From Roseovarius sp. S88 (GTDB lineage: Bacteria; Pseudomonadota; Alphaproteobacteria; Rhodobacterales; Rhodobacteraceae), in contig NZ_CP146069.1 in assembly GCF_037023735.1 (NCBI RefSeq), positions 1,281,501 to 1,345,500 of the forward strand: a stretch of DNA of 64,000 nt, written 5' to 3'. The number at the start of each line of letters is the position of its first letter. Position 1 is the stretch's first letter. Shown here piece by piece: positions 54,618-63,593 of the stretch. Made by a program: the position numbers and the translations under genes. The notes beneath the pieces are model-generated. The model did not search any database and was not told the DNA's origin. It saw only the letters and a program-made list of their open reading frames with translations.

Positions 54618-55508
54618 TTACCCGTTCAAGAGCGGTTCCATCGCGGTGCGCAGCTCGGCTTTTTCTGTTTCAGTAAGCGGTCCCAGCGGTGCGCGGCACT
54701 CGCCAACGGGCAAGCCCTGAAGTTCGCAGCCATACTTGATTTTTTGCACAAACTTGCCGGATTCAAGGATGTTCATAGCGCGATAAAGCGTCTTCATGAT
54801 CCCTTTCGCTTTGGCCAATTCACCAGCCTTGAACGCGCGATCCAGCTCACAACAAGCCTTCGCCATACAATTCGACGGGCCACAAATCCAACTGTCCGCA
54901 CCCCAGAACATGAAATCGAGTGCAATGTCATCCGATCCGGAAATCAGCTGTATTTTACCTTCGTAGCGCGATGAAATGTCGATGGCGCGTTGTAAAACAC
55001 CCGAGCTTTCCTTGATGCCAATGACCCGTGGATTGTCCGCAAAGTGATCCAGCAATTCAAAGCTGATATCCGCTCCATCCTTCATTGGATAGGAATAGAG
55101 CACTAGGTTTACGTCTACTTCATCTAATACCGTCTCATAGTGTTTGATCAGCTCATCCTGCGCCGGGCGTGTATAGAAAGGCGGAGCCAACAGGACGTTG
55201 TCGTAACCGATTTCCTTGGCCAATACGGTTTGCTCGATTACCTCGCGGGTCGCAGGCGCGTTTGTTCCCGCTATCAGGATTTCATCATCATTTGCGTATT
55301 CTTTGACAAATTGCAGAACTGCACGTCGCTCCTCGGTCGATTGTGAGAAGTATTCACCGGTTGAGCCGTTGGGAACCCAACCGCTTACCCCAGCCTCGCG
55401 GAAATGGGACATCAATTTTTCGAAAGCATTAAAGTCGATCTTGCCCGCCTCATCAAAAGGCGTCACGAGCGCTGGCATGACGCCAGAGAGTTTCACATTG
55501 TAGCTCAT
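54618..55508 (-). CDS. DapA family aldolase/deaminase, likely pyrroline-4-hydroxy-2-carboxylate deaminase
   Basis: The 296-residue TIM barrel has the Schiff-base Lys166 in GIKESSG and Tyr138 in LYSYPMKDG. The DHDPS-typical Arg after that Tyr is Lys143 here, so the substrate carboxylate is held differently from dihydrodipicolinate synthase. Related enzymes deaminate 1-pyrroline-4-hydroxy-2-carboxylate to alpha-ketoglutarate semialdehyde in hydroxyproline catabolism, which fits its operon. Biosynthetic dapA is not expected here. ATG 55508 is 51 bases after the preceding FAD protein. Confidence 0.84.
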   Translation of the reverse strand: MSYNVKLSGVMPALVTPFDEAGKIDFNAFEKLMSHFREAGVSGWVPNGSTGEYFSQSTEERRAVLQFVKEYANDDEILIAGTNAPATREVIEQTVLAKEIGYDNVLLAPPFYTRPAQDELIKHYETVLDEVDVNLVLYSYPMKDGADISFELLDHFADNPRVIGIKESSGVLQRAIDISSRYEGKIQLISGSDDIALDFMFWGADSWICGPSNCMAKACCELDRAFKAGELAKAKGIMKTLYRAMNILESGKFVQKIKYGCELQGLPVGECRAPLGPLTETEKAELRTAMEPLLNG

Positions 55509-55559
55509 TTGGATAATCCTTGGTCCTAGCCGCAGACAAAGCCGGGGCTTTCATATCTT

Positions 55560-56810
55560 TCAAATCACCGCGCGTTCGATAACCCGTTCACCTTTGGCGA
55601 AACGCTCGTACAGGAAGGGTGACAGATCCATGGAACGAAACTCGCCGTAGATGATCTGTTCGGCCACACCGCGGCCTACAGCTGGTCCCTGTTGTGACCC
55701 ATGGCCCGAAGACCCGTTGGTGAAGTGAAAATTCGACACTTCATCATGCGGTCCGATAACAACATTATAGTCGAACGTGTTAAAGTCGTAATGCCCGATC
55801 CAGAAGTCGATGATCTCGACATCCTTGAACTGCGGGATGCGGTTCGAGATGATCGGATGCACCTTGTCTTCCCAGATGGTTTCCTCGGCCGAGAAGTCAT
55901 CCACTTCCACCGTGGCATCCTCGCCCAGCGGAGGGCAGCCGACAAGATAGTCATCCCCAAACTGGCGGAAATGCACACCTGTCGGGTCGATGGTCAGCGG
56001 CAGATCACGGTCCAGCGGTTCCTTGGCACGGAAGATGAACGTATAGCGCCGCTTGGATTGGATATCGAGCTTGAGCCCCGCCATATCCGCCACAATGCCA
56101 GCGCGGGTGCCTGAGGCATTGACGATCGCACCGGCCTCAATGGTCTCACCCGAGGCAAGGGTCACGTTTGTCACTTTGTTGCCTTCACGTCCAATCGCCG
56201 TCACCGCGTTCTGGACGTAGTCAACACCCTTCTCAATCGACTTCTTGATCAGCCATTCAACCATCAGGGGCGCGTTGTAGTAGCCTTCGTTCTCGGTGTT
56301 CAGGCTGCCTGCTTCGATGTCGTCCAGCTTGTAAAATGGATAGCTTGCAGCGATCTGATCAGCTGTGACCATTTTGGTGCCAGCTCCGCATTCTTCCTGC
56401 ACGCTCTGGTCACGTTGCAGAACCTTTGTCAGGTCCGCATTGTCGGACAAGTAAAGATAGCCGAAGTTGCGAATGCTCAGCTCGGGCACCTTAGGGTCGC
56501 CGCCCAGATTTTGGCGGAAGTTGCGCACAAAATCTGCCGCGTATTGCCCGATCTTTACGTTGATTGGATTTGCAAATTGCTGACGCATACAATTGTTGGA
56601 TGCACCAGTCTGCGCCTTAGAGAACGTCGGATCAGGCTCAACAACCAACACCTTGCCCTTGAAATCCCGATTGGACGCCAGGAACCAAGCCGTACAGGCC
56701 CCCATGGTTGCTCCACCGATGATCACGACATCATACCGCCCGCATTTCGGCTTTGTGGAAAACGCTGGAAGGTTCATCTCCCACGAGGAATCTTTAGAAT
56801 TCGGTTTCAT
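55560..56810 (-). CDS. FAD-dependent oxidoreductase (DAO fold)
   Basis: The 416-residue protein has an FAD loop VVIIGGATMGACTAWFL (GGATMG, a variant of GxGxxG) and the DAO-type C-terminal HFTNGSSGHGSQQGPAVGRGVAEQI. It resembles sarcosine oxidase beta or related amine oxidases. ATG 56810 follows AAAAGAGA; the longer frame upstream runs into the SDR gene. The substrate is unknown, perhaps a second amine such as N-methylated proline. It is 31 bases from the SDR gene. Confidence 0.8.
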   Translation of the reverse strand: MKPNSKDSSWEMNLPAFSTKPKCGRYDVVIIGGATMGACTAWFLASNRDFKGKVLVVEPDPTFSKAQTGASNNCMRQQFANPINVKIGQYAADFVRNFRQNLGGDPKVPELSIRNFGYLYLSDNADLTKVLQRDQSVQEECGAGTKMVTADQIAASYPFYKLDDIEAGSLNTENEGYYNAPLMVEWLIKKSIEKGVDYVQNAVTAIGREGNKVTNVTLASGETIEAGAIVNASGTRAGIVADMAGLKLDIQSKRRYTFIFRAKEPLDRDLPLTIDPTGVHFRQFGDDYLVGCPPLGEDATVEVDDFSAEETIWEDKVHPIISNRIPQFKDVEIIDFWIGHYDFNTFDYNVVIGPHDEVSNFHFTNGSSGHGSQQGPAVGRGVAEQIIYGEFRSMDLSPFLYERFAKGERVIERAVI

Positions 56811-56841
56811 GATTTGGATTCTCTTTTGACTAAGGCTCGGA

Positions 56842-57549
56842 TCAGACTGAGCGGGTGATACCACCATCAACACGGATGTTCTGACCCGTGATGTAAGCGC
56901 CGCCTTCGGACGCAAGGAAGGCCACTGTCGCGGCGATTTCGTCATACGAACGGCCATAGCGGCCCATAGGAATCTTGGCCATGAAATCCGCGTTTTCTGG
57001 CAAACTGTCGATGAATCCGGGTAACACATTATTCATGCGCACATTTTCAGCAGCGTATTTATCAGCAAACAGTTTGCTGTAAGCGGCCAGACCAGCGCGC
57101 ATGACGCCCGAGGTCGGGAAAACCGGATCGGGTTCGAAAGCAGCGAAGGTCGAGATATTGATGATTGTGCCGGATTTCTGCGCAATCATAATTGGAGCAA
57201 CAATGCGAGTGGCGCGGACAGCGTTGAGGAAATAGACCTCCATGCCTTCGTGCCAATCTTCATCGCTGATCTCCAAAATTGGTGCGCGCGGGCCATGACC
57301 CGCCGAATTTACCAGCACATCGATACGGCCCCATTTTTCCATGGCGGCATCAACCAGCGCCTGCAGGTCTTCGCTGGATTTGTTGGTGCCGGTCAGGCCA
57401 ATACCGCCCAGTTCCTGAGCCAAAGCTTCGCCCTTGCCGGACGAGGACAGGATTGCGATGTTGAAGCCGTCAGCCGCAAGGCGCCGAGCACTGTCAGCCC
57501 CCATGCCACTGCCGCCACCCATAATAATTGCTACTTTGTTTTGAGCCAT
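56842..57549 (-). CDS. Short-chain dehydrogenase/reductase with unusual active site
   Basis: The 235-residue Rossmann protein begins IIMGGGSGMGADSARRLA and has NSAGHGPRAPI and the C-terminal YITGQNIRVDGG typical of SDRs. The catalytic YxxxK is not seen: the region after NISTFAAF reads PTSGVMRAGLAAYSKL, with Ser and Arg at the positions of Tyr and Lys, as in some divergent SDRs. It may still act as a dehydrogenase with altered chemistry or have lost activity. It is the first gene of the six-gene operon, divergent from lysR. Confidence 0.8.
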   Translation of the reverse strand: MAQNKVAIIMGGGSGMGADSARRLAADGFNIAILSSSGKGEALAQELGGIGLTGTNKSSEDLQALVDAAMEKWGRIDVLVNSAGHGPRAPILEISDEDWHEGMEVYFLNAVRATRIVAPIMIAQKSGTIINISTFAAFEPDPVFPTSGVMRAGLAAYSKLFADKYAAENVRMNNVLPGFIDSLPENADFMAKIPMGRYGRSYDEIAATVAFLASEGGAYITGQNIRVDGGITRSV

Positions 57550-57653
57550 AGTCCGTCTCCCTGCTTATCTGACTGCAACATGATAGCGCTGACGAGTTTT
57601 GACTAACCAGTAATTCTGCTATAAAGCTGTAGAAAATCTACTGACTTTAAAGC
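57550..57653. promoter_or_regulatory. Divergent promoter region, lysR / catabolic operon
   Basis: These 104 bases separate the LysR gene (start 57654) and the SDR gene (start 57549). Towards lysR, TTGACT (57599-57604) and TATAAA (57620-57625) are spaced 15 bases apart, a short but possible promoter. The region is AT-rich. LysR binding sites are expected here, but no single T-N11-A box stands out. Confidence 0.45.
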
Positions 57654-58526
57654 ATGCGCAAACTTCCTCCGCTAAACTCTCTGAAAGCTTTTGAAGCCTC
57701 CGGTCGTCATCTGAACTTCCGGCTAGCTGCCGATGAATTGGGCGTGACGCAAGGCGCTGTCGCACAGCAGGTGCGTGGTTTAGAAGAACTGTTGAAAATC
57801 AAACTGTTCGATAGGCAACCGCGCGGCCTGTCCCTTACCGATGAAGGACGCGGCTATCTCCCAGCGATCCGGCGCGCCTTTGACATGATCGGCGAGGCTA
57901 CTGAACAATTGTCGCCGCAAGACGCTGTTGTAACGATCAGTACGACGCCATCGTTTGCTACACGCTGGCTGGTGCCAAAGCTGGGCAGATTGGCCCAAGA
58001 TCATCCGGAACTGCGGGTGCGTCTTGACGCATCGAACGCGCTGGCCAACTTCCAAACAGACGGCGTAGATATCGCAATCCGGCAAGGTACGCTGCCTTTC
58101 GGTCCCGGACTGGTGGCTGAAAAACTGTTTTCGGGTGATCTCATCGCCGTGTGCCACCCCGATTTGGCGGCTGGCTCACACCCAATCAGAGTACCTTCCG
58201 ACCTCGCTCATCACATGCTGCTAGAGGATACACACGGACACTGGCCCTTGTTTTTGGAGGCGTTGACCAAAGACAGTCCAGAATTTGAGACCAAGTCAAT
58301 GGCGTTCAGTCAGACTTCGATGGCCATTGATGCGGCGATTGCTGGTCAGGGTGTTGCACTCACCGCTCGGGATTTTGTCATTGAAGACCTTGCTGCGCAT
58401 CGACTTTGCCAGCCCTTTGAATATTCGATGCCTATGACGGATGGCTACTACCTTGTCGCCCCGCGCAGGCCGCGTAAGCCTGCGCTGGTTGCAATGGTAA
58501 ATGGATGGCTCTTGGCACAACTATAG
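57654..58526 (+). CDS. LysR-family transcription regulator (GcvA-like)
   Basis: The 290-residue regulator has an N-terminal winged helix-turn-helix (LNFRLAADELGVTQGAVAQQVRGLEELL) and a substrate-binding domain from about residue 90 (VTISTTPSFATRWLVPKLGRL). It is of the GcvA subgroup. It is divergent from the six-gene operon, so it most likely controls that operon, with the effector a pathway intermediate such as hydroxyproline. ATG 57654 is used. Confidence 0.9.
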   Translation: MRKLPPLNSLKAFEASGRHLNFRLAADELGVTQGAVAQQVRGLEELLKIKLFDRQPRGLSLTDEGRGYLPAIRRAFDMIGEATEQLSPQDAVVTISTTPSFATRWLVPKLGRLAQDHPELRVRLDASNALANFQTDGVDIAIRQGTLPFGPGLVAEKLFSGDLIAVCHPDLAAGSHPIRVPSDLAHHMLLEDTHGHWPLFLEALTKDSPEFETKSMAFSQTSMAIDAAIAGQGVALTARDFVIEDLAAHRLCQPFEYSMPMTDGYYLVAPRRPRKPALVAMVNGWLLAQL

Positions 58527-58577
58527 ATATCCGTTCGGTTAAAACGCTCGCATCCGATGCTCTGATCGTTCCTATGG

Positions 58578-59416
58578 GCGCAAGGAGGAAACACGAAGCC
58601 TGGTCGGAGCTTTCGGAGCGCTACGATGATAGTGGGTTTTCTGGTGGCTCGATGGAGCGACCGGGGCTCAGGCGGGAGGGGCTGACCCTTACGAGACGCT
58701 ATTGGTACTACACCTCTAGGAAATCAGGCTCTGAGGATCGCAATGGCGTCGACCGATTGCCTGCTAAGGAGATCGAGCGGCTCGTATTCAGCAGCCTCGA
58801 AAACTGTCTGCACGACAAGACCTGGCTGGCAAATCAGGCAAGACGGACCGAGGGAGGAGATGCCTCGATCTCCGACATCCTGCAGGCGCAGAGGCGTGGA
58901 TCACAGAGCTTGCCGAAGACGACAGCGATACCAAATCCCAGAGTCTTTTCGGTTTGATCGACCGGATTTATGCGCACAAGGACTGTCTGTGCATTCGGTT
59001 CAATCTGCATGCGTTATTAGCGCCGGATGAGCCCTGTGTTCCGATACTTGCTAAATGCGAAGTCCCGTTCCAAAAACGCCAGAACGGTCGGGCAAAACCG
59101 ATTATCATCACACCCAATGATGCTCCGCAATTGAATCCGGAACTCATAGCACGTGTCGCGGATGCCAAACGTTGGGCTCACGAACTCCTCGATGGGAAAG
59201 CAACCTCCATTCAGCAAATCACGGGGCGAGAAGGATTGCGCAGCGGAATCTGTCAGCCGAATCCTGCCGCTTGCCTGGCTGGCGCCGGACATCTCGATGG
59301 CCATTCTAGAGGGTTGCCAGCCATCAGATCTCAGCGCAAAAACGTTACGGGATCTTCCTTACATGCCGCTGGATTGGGAAAAACAACGCGAGATCCTCGG
59401 CTTCCCACATCTTTGA
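58578..59416 (+). pseudogene. Large serine recombinase, internally deleted and frameshifted
   Basis: Pieces in order: ERYDDSGFSGGSMERPGL (end of the N-terminal catalytic domain), then RRYWYYTSRKSGS...VDRLPAKEIE (zinc-ribbon part of large serine recombinases) and, after a frame change near 59250, LPLAWLAPDISMAILEGCQPSDLSAKTL and LDWEKQREILGF from the C-terminus. The deletion between the first two pieces removes most of the middle. It is a decayed site-specific integrase/invertase that probably moved this region. It lies between lysR and tRNA-Tyr. Confidence 0.8.
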
Positions 59417-59602
59417 AGCTGCACAAAGCACCTCAAGACGTCACACGTAATGGCCGCACTGAGACTTTTCTAGAATCCAGCCTAAACTGCGCCAGATCGG
59501 AGGCCAAATGAGAGGTCTCTCGTGCGCTATGTTCCCGTAACTCACTGAATTATAATCACAAATAAGGGGGTTCCAGATATCGGTGATTTTAGGAAGACTG
59601 AG

Positions 59603-59686
59603 TGGTGGGCGACCTAGGAATCGAACCTAGCGTGCGTCTCCGCGAGGGAGTTACAGTCCCCTGCCACACCTTGCGGCCTGTCGCCC
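59603..59686 (-). tRNA. tRNA-Tyr (GTA)
   Basis: The minus-strand cloverleaf has acceptor GGGCGAC with GTCGCCC, anticodon GTA (bases 59652-59654), a long variable arm as expected for a type II tRNA, T-loop TTCGATT, discriminator A and an encoded CCA. Total length 84. It is next to a recombinase pseudogene and may mark an island end. Confidence 0.95.
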
Positions 59687-59816
59687 ACTGACCCGGGGCC
59701 AAAGCCTCAGGCGTGCAGGCGTATTTAGAAGCGGGGCCTTGGCCCGTCAACCCGAAAATAGCTTGCAGCAGTGCCCGCGCCAGCCCATTGTCCGCCAGCG
59801 TGAAAGGAGCGCATGG

Positions 59817-60617
59817 ATGGCGTCAAAGAAACCTCGTTGGGTGGTCGAAAAAGAGCAGGCCAAGAAGGCTGCTGCAGAGCAGACTGTGTGGCTCTTCGGA
59901 CTGCACGCGGTGCGGGACGCGCTGTGCAATCCAAGACGTGAGAAAATTCGACTTATTGTGACGAAAAATGCGGCAGACAAGTTGGCGGATGCCATTGCGG
60001 AGGCAGCGTTGGAGCCAGAAATGGCCGATCCGCGCAAGTTCTCAGCTCCACTTGATCCGCAATCGGTACATCAGGGCGCCGCTCTTGAGGTCAAACCGTT
60101 GGATTGGGGGCCTGTTGAAACACTCTGTCTTGGGGATGGGGTGCATCCACCGCGCGTGGTGATGCTCGACCGGGTGACTGATCCGCACAACGTCGGTGCC
60201 ATCCTTCGGTCTGCAGAGGTGTTTGGGGCTTGTGCCGTGATCGCACCGCGTCATCATTCGGCCCCCGAAACTGGCGCGCTCGCCAAGACCGCCAGTGGTG
60301 CTCTGGAACGTCAGCCTTATGTTCGCGTGCGTAATCTGGCAGATACCATCGGTCAGTTGCAGTCCATGGGCTATATCGTCCTTGGTTTGGCCGGAGAAGC
60401 AGATCAGACAATCGAAAACGCGCTTTCAGGACTTTTTGACAGGCCTGTAGCGATGGTCCTTGGGGCTGAAGGGCCGGGCCTTCGGCAGAAAACCCGTGAA
60501 AGCTGCGACAAATTGGTGCGCATCGCGTTTCCGGGCGCTTTTGGCTCACTGAATGTCTCAAATGCTGCGGCTGTTGCCCTATATGCATCTCAACCTGTTT
60601 CGCCAAAGGACATTTGA
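59817..60617 (+). CDS. rlmB: 23S rRNA (guanosine-2'-O-)-methyltransferase RlmB
   Basis: This 266-residue SpoU enzyme methylates a 23S rRNA guanosine. The three family motifs are present: LDRVTDPHNVGAILRSAEVFGA, MVLGAEGPGL and GSLNVSNAAAVALYA. An N-terminal RNA-binding domain with FGLHAVRDAL precedes them. ATG 59817 follows GGAG by 7 bases; upstream frame is not coding. The zinc-ribbon gene starts on the stop codon (TGATG). Confidence 0.93.
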   Translation: MASKKPRWVVEKEQAKKAAAEQTVWLFGLHAVRDALCNPRREKIRLIVTKNAADKLADAIAEAALEPEMADPRKFSAPLDPQSVHQGAALEVKPLDWGPVETLCLGDGVHPPRVVMLDRVTDPHNVGAILRSAEVFGACAVIAPRHHSAPETGALAKTASGALERQPYVRVRNLADTIGQLQSMGYIVLGLAGEADQTIENALSGLFDRPVAMVLGAEGPGLRQKTRESCDKLVRIAFPGAFGSLNVSNAAAVALYASQPVSPKDI

Positions 60618-60943
60618 TGGCCCCAAAGATTGCAACCTGCAGCTATTGCGGTACACGTGCCGCATTGGTGTTCGACGAAGGGCTGCATGAACTCACATGT
60701 CGGGCTTGTGGCGCGCCTTTGCACGAAATGAAATTTATGCCGCATCCCTCTGATAAAGTGGAAAAAAGGCGGCGTGATGCAAAGCCCGACAGGCAAACGT
60801 CACGTCGTAGGCCTGTGCCAGAGCACATGCGGCGTGAATGGCGCGACTGGCCTGCCCGCAAACGCCCAAAACGGCGGCGCAAACCGATTGCAAAGCGGAT
60901 GCTCGAAGAGCTTTGGGATGTCGTCGAAGATATCTTTGACTGA
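60617..60943 (+). CDS. Zinc-ribbon protein
   Basis: The 108-residue protein has two Cys pairs (CSYCGT and CRACGA) that form a zinc ribbon, then a long Arg/Lys-rich segment and an acidic helix. The fold suggests a nucleic-acid or ribosome-binding role, in keeping with its coupling to rlmB by overlapping stop and start. I cannot name the family. The ATG at 60617 is preferred over the TTG 3 bases upstream. Confidence 0.72.
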   Translation: MAPKIATCSYCGTRAALVFDEGLHELTCRACGAPLHEMKFMPHPSDKVEKRRRDAKPDRQTSRRRPVPEHMRREWRDWPARKRPKRRRKPIAKRMLEELWDVVEDIFD

Positions 60944-61091
60944 GCTGGGCAGAATTTTGCCGTCAGTTAACCTTTTGTTCACACGTATTTTACAACCTCT
61001 TTTTATTCTGAGGCGGATACCTACATGGTACTCAGAGGCATCGGTATGGAACTTCGATGCTTCACTTCACTGTCCCTCGTTCCGCGACTGG

Positions 61092-61120
61092 CGCCCGGTT
61101 TCCTCCGGGCGCTTTTTTTG
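61092..61120 (+). terminator. Strong intrinsic terminator
   Basis: GCGCCCGG pairs with CCGGGCGC around six bases and is followed by seven T. It lies 148 bases after the zinc-ribbon stop codon, which is a long way for that operon, so a small RNA ending here is also possible. Confidence 0.9.
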
Positions 61121-61146
61121 CCCGCAACCCGCGTTAGGGTCCGCTC

Positions 61147-61620
61147 ATGAACGAACAGTATTCTGACCGATATCTCAAAGACATTCTGACCCGCACCAAA
61201 CGCATCGCGGTGGTTGGGGTGTCCATGAATGAGGTGCGTCCCAGTTTTTACGTGGCACGCTATCTCAAGCTCAAAGGGTTTGAGGTGATCCCGGTCAATC
61301 CCGGCCATGCCGGCAAGCAAGCCTTTGGTCAGACTGTTGTGGCGAGCTTGGGGGATATTGAGGGCGAGGTGGACATGGTCGACATTTTTCGCCGGTCCGA
61401 CCATGTGCCGCCCATTGTCGATGAGGCGTTGGAGCTGTTTCCCGGCTTGCAAACCATCTGGATGCAAATTGGCGTCTGGCACGAGGACGCCGCAGAAAAG
61501 GCGCGCTCTCACGGCGTAGACGTCATCATGAATCGCTGTCCCAAGATTGAATATCAGCGCCTCTTTGGCGAGTTACGCATGGGCGGGTTCAACACCGGGG
61601 TGATTTCTTCAAAGCTTTGA
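61147..61620 (+). CDS. CoA-binding domain protein
   Basis: This 157-residue stand-alone CoA-binding (succinyl-CoA synthetase alpha N-terminal) domain has RIAVVGVSMNEVRPSFYVARYL and VDIFRRSDHVPPIVDEAL, and ends with an IMNRCPKIEY segment seen in COG1832. Such proteins may bind CoA or regulate acyl-CoA enzymes; direct catalysis is unlikely. It starts 27 bases after a terminator and is monocistronic by position. Confidence 0.88.
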   Translation: MNEQYSDRYLKDILTRTKRIAVVGVSMNEVRPSFYVARYLKLKGFEVIPVNPGHAGKQAFGQTVVASLGDIEGEVDMVDIFRRSDHVPPIVDEALELFPGLQTIWMQIGVWHEDAAEKARSHGVDVIMNRCPKIEYQRLFGELRMGGFNTGVISSKL

Positions 61621-61677
61621 GCGGGATGGCAAAGGTTCGCGTCTGAGTATTTTGAGAACAGTGAAACCTGTGTGCGT

Positions 61678-61968
61678 TTATGCCGAGGTGAAATCTGCCG
61701 CAACACGCATGTCGCGCAGGGGTCGCACCGATGCGATGGATTTCTGATAGAGCGGGTGGGCTTTGTAAGCGTCCAGAGCTGCCTTGTTGGCAAACTCCGC
61801 ATAGACCACCAGATCCACGTCAATCTCGCTCAGTTTGTCGATGTGATGATTGGTGCCAACCTCAAAATGCGCGCAATGTTCGATTTGGCCCAGGATTTCC
61901 AGCCCTTCGCGAATACGCGGCAGGTCGGTTTTGTTCTTGGCGGTGAAAAACACGATGTGGCGGATCAT
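61678..61968 (-). CDS. Dabb (stress-responsive alpha/beta barrel) protein
   Basis: This 96-residue single Dabb domain begins [17 protein letters not shown] and contains [24 protein letters not shown], the pattern of dimeric alpha-beta barrel proteins. Its start overlaps the hisE stop codon (ATGA), so it is the last gene of the his operon here. The function is unclear; it may bind a small aromatic or act in stress. Confidence 0.88.
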   Translation of the reverse strand: MIRHIVFFTAKNKTDLPRIREGLEILGQIEHCAHFEVGTNHHIDKLSEIDVDLVVYAEFANKAALDAYKAHPLYQKSIASVRPLRDMRVAADFTSA

Positions 61969-62276
61969 TTTGATCGTGAGGCCTTTTCCGCTAGGCCCGA
62001 TTGGGATTGGCGCTGTGCAAGCTCCTCCAGCACGTCCGCAAGCGCAACATCGCGGCTTTTGAGCATGACAAGAAGATGAAACAGAACATCCGCCGCCTCA
62101 GACGTGAGCCGCGCCTGATCACCTTTCACAGCCTCAACAATGGCCTCGATGGCCTCTTCACCAAACTTTTCAGCCACCTTTTCAGGGCCTTTTGCCAGAA
62201 GTTTGGCGGTCCAGCTGTCCTCAGGTGAGGCGGCGGCGCGTTTCGCAATGATCTGTTCCAGGTCTTCCAGCGTCAT
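61965..62276 (-). CDS. hisE: Phosphoribosyl-ATP pyrophosphatase
   Basis: HisE (103 residues) hydrolyses phosphoribosyl-ATP to phosphoribosyl-AMP in histidine synthesis. The family helix [19 protein letters not shown] and [10 protein letters not shown] give the metal-binding Glu/Asp set of the MazG-like fold. It overlaps hisF by 4 bases and the Dabb gene by 4 bases, so the three are translationally coupled. Confidence 0.94.
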   Translation of the reverse strand: MTLEDLEQIIAKRAAASPEDSWTAKLLAKGPEKVAEKFGEEAIEAIVEAVKGDQARLTSEAADVLFHLLVMLKSRDVALADVLEELAQRQSQSGLAEKASRSK

Positions 62277-63037
62277 GCGCCCAACCTCATCGGGATGCCC
62301 GCCGCGGCCATATGTGCCTTGGCTTCGGCGATGGTGAAATCGCCAAAGTGAAAGATTGAGGCGGCCAGTACCGCGGACGCGCCGCCCTTGGTGACGCCTT
62401 CGACAAGGTGATCCAGCGTGCCGACACCGCCAGATGCAATCACGGGTATGGATACCGCATCGGAAATGGCCTTTGTCAGCGGCAGGTTAAACCCCGCCCG
62501 CGTGCCGTCGCGGTCCATCGAGGTCAGCAATATCTCACCTGCGCCCTTTTCTTGCACCAGTTTGGCAAACGCCACCGCATCAATGCCCGTGGGCTTGCGC
62601 CCACCATGGGTGAAAATCTCCCATGTGCCGGGGCTGACTGTCTTGGCGTCGATGGCCACGACAATGCATTGCGACCCGAATTGATCGGCGGCCTCCGTCA
62701 CAACATCGGGGTTGGCCACAGCGGCAGAGTTGAACGAGACCTTATCGGCCCCGGCCAAAAGGAGATTGCGCACATCTGAGGCCGTGCGCACGCCGCCACC
62801 GACTGTGAGCGGGATATAGCATTGCTCAGCGGTGCGCGTGACCACATCCATCATCACGCCGCGGTTTTCATGGGTGGCGTGAATGTCGAGAAAGCACAGC
62901 TCATCCGCCCCGGCGGCATCATAGGCGCGCGCGGCATCTACCGGATCGCCCGCATCACGCAGGTTGACGAAATTCACGCCCTTCACCACGCGGCCATCAG
63001 CCACGTCGAGACAGGGTATGATCCGGGTTTTGAGCAT
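62273..63037 (-). CDS. hisF: Imidazole glycerol phosphate synthase subunit HisF
   Basis: HisF (254 residues) is the cyclase subunit that uses ammonia from HisH. The TIM-barrel catalytic Asp lies in [17 protein letters not shown] and the second in VVAIDAK; the C-terminal [15 protein letters not shown] is typical. ATG 63037 is used. It is separated from hisA by an oppositely oriented DUF302 gene. Confidence 0.96.
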   Translation of the reverse strand: MLKTRIIPCLDVADGRVVKGVNFVNLRDAGDPVDAARAYDAAGADELCFLDIHATHENRGVMMDVVTRTAEQCYIPLTVGGGVRTASDVRNLLLAGADKVSFNSAAVANPDVVTEAADQFGSQCIVVAIDAKTVSPGTWEIFTHGGRKPTGIDAVAFAKLVQEKGAGEILLTSMDRDGTRAGFNLPLTKAISDAVSIPVIASGGVGTLDHLVEGVTKGGASAVLAASIFHFGDFTIAEAKAHMAAAGIPMRLGA

Positions 63038-63137
63038 CGCACCGCTTATGTAACAAGGTTCACGCGCTTGTTTATGGGCATTTGCGCCGGTTTGCCAGAG
63101 AGTTAAGCCAACTTGAAGCGATCAAGAGAGGGAAGAC

Positions 63138-63593
63138 ATGAAACGGCTACTTTTGGCAGGGGGAATGATGCTTATGGCGCAAGGTGTGATGGCGAGTGAC
63201 GATGATATCGTCAAGGTGAAGGCCAGTGGCGATGTGGCGGCGACGATGGATGCGCTGCAAGCCGCAGTCGAAGGGGCCGGAGCCACGGTTTTCGCCCGTG
63301 TGGATCATGCCGGAGGAGCGGCCAAGGTTGATCTGGAACTGGCCGACTCGCAGCTTTTGATCTTTGGCAATCCCAAGCTTGGCACGCCCGCGATGCAGGA
63401 TGATGCGCTGGCGGGGCTCTTTCTGCCGCTCAAAGTACTGGTCTATGAGGATGCCGAAGGGCAGGTTTGGCTGGCCTATGAGGACCCCAAGGAGATGCTG
63501 GATGACCTGTCGGGCATCAATCTGGAAGCGGAATACATCAAGAAAATGACCGGTGCCTTGGGCAAGCTGACGGGCAAGGCGGCGGGCGGTTAA
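63138..63593 (+). CDS. Exported DUF302 protein
   Basis: This 151-residue protein has a signal peptide (residues 1-19, ending MAS) and a DUF302 domain with [36 protein letters not shown]302 proteins are periplasmic or secreted and of unknown function. It is transcribed against the his genes: its 3' end overlaps the hisA stop by 4 bases, and hisF lies divergent to its start. SD AGAGAGGGAAG precedes the ATG. Confidence 0.88.
   Translation: MKRLLLAGGMMLMAQGVMASDDDIVKVKASGDVAATMDALQAAVEGAGATVFARVDHAGGAAKVDLELADSQLLIFGNPKLGTPAMQDDALAGLFLPLKVLVYEDAEGQVWLAYEDPKEMLDDLSGINLEAEYIKKMTGALGKLTGKAAGG

Noticed and set aside
59603..59686. tRNA-Tyr as the attachment site of the serine recombinase
   Set aside because: Large serine recombinases seldom use tRNA genes and I saw no duplicate of the tRNA 3' end at the other side of the island.
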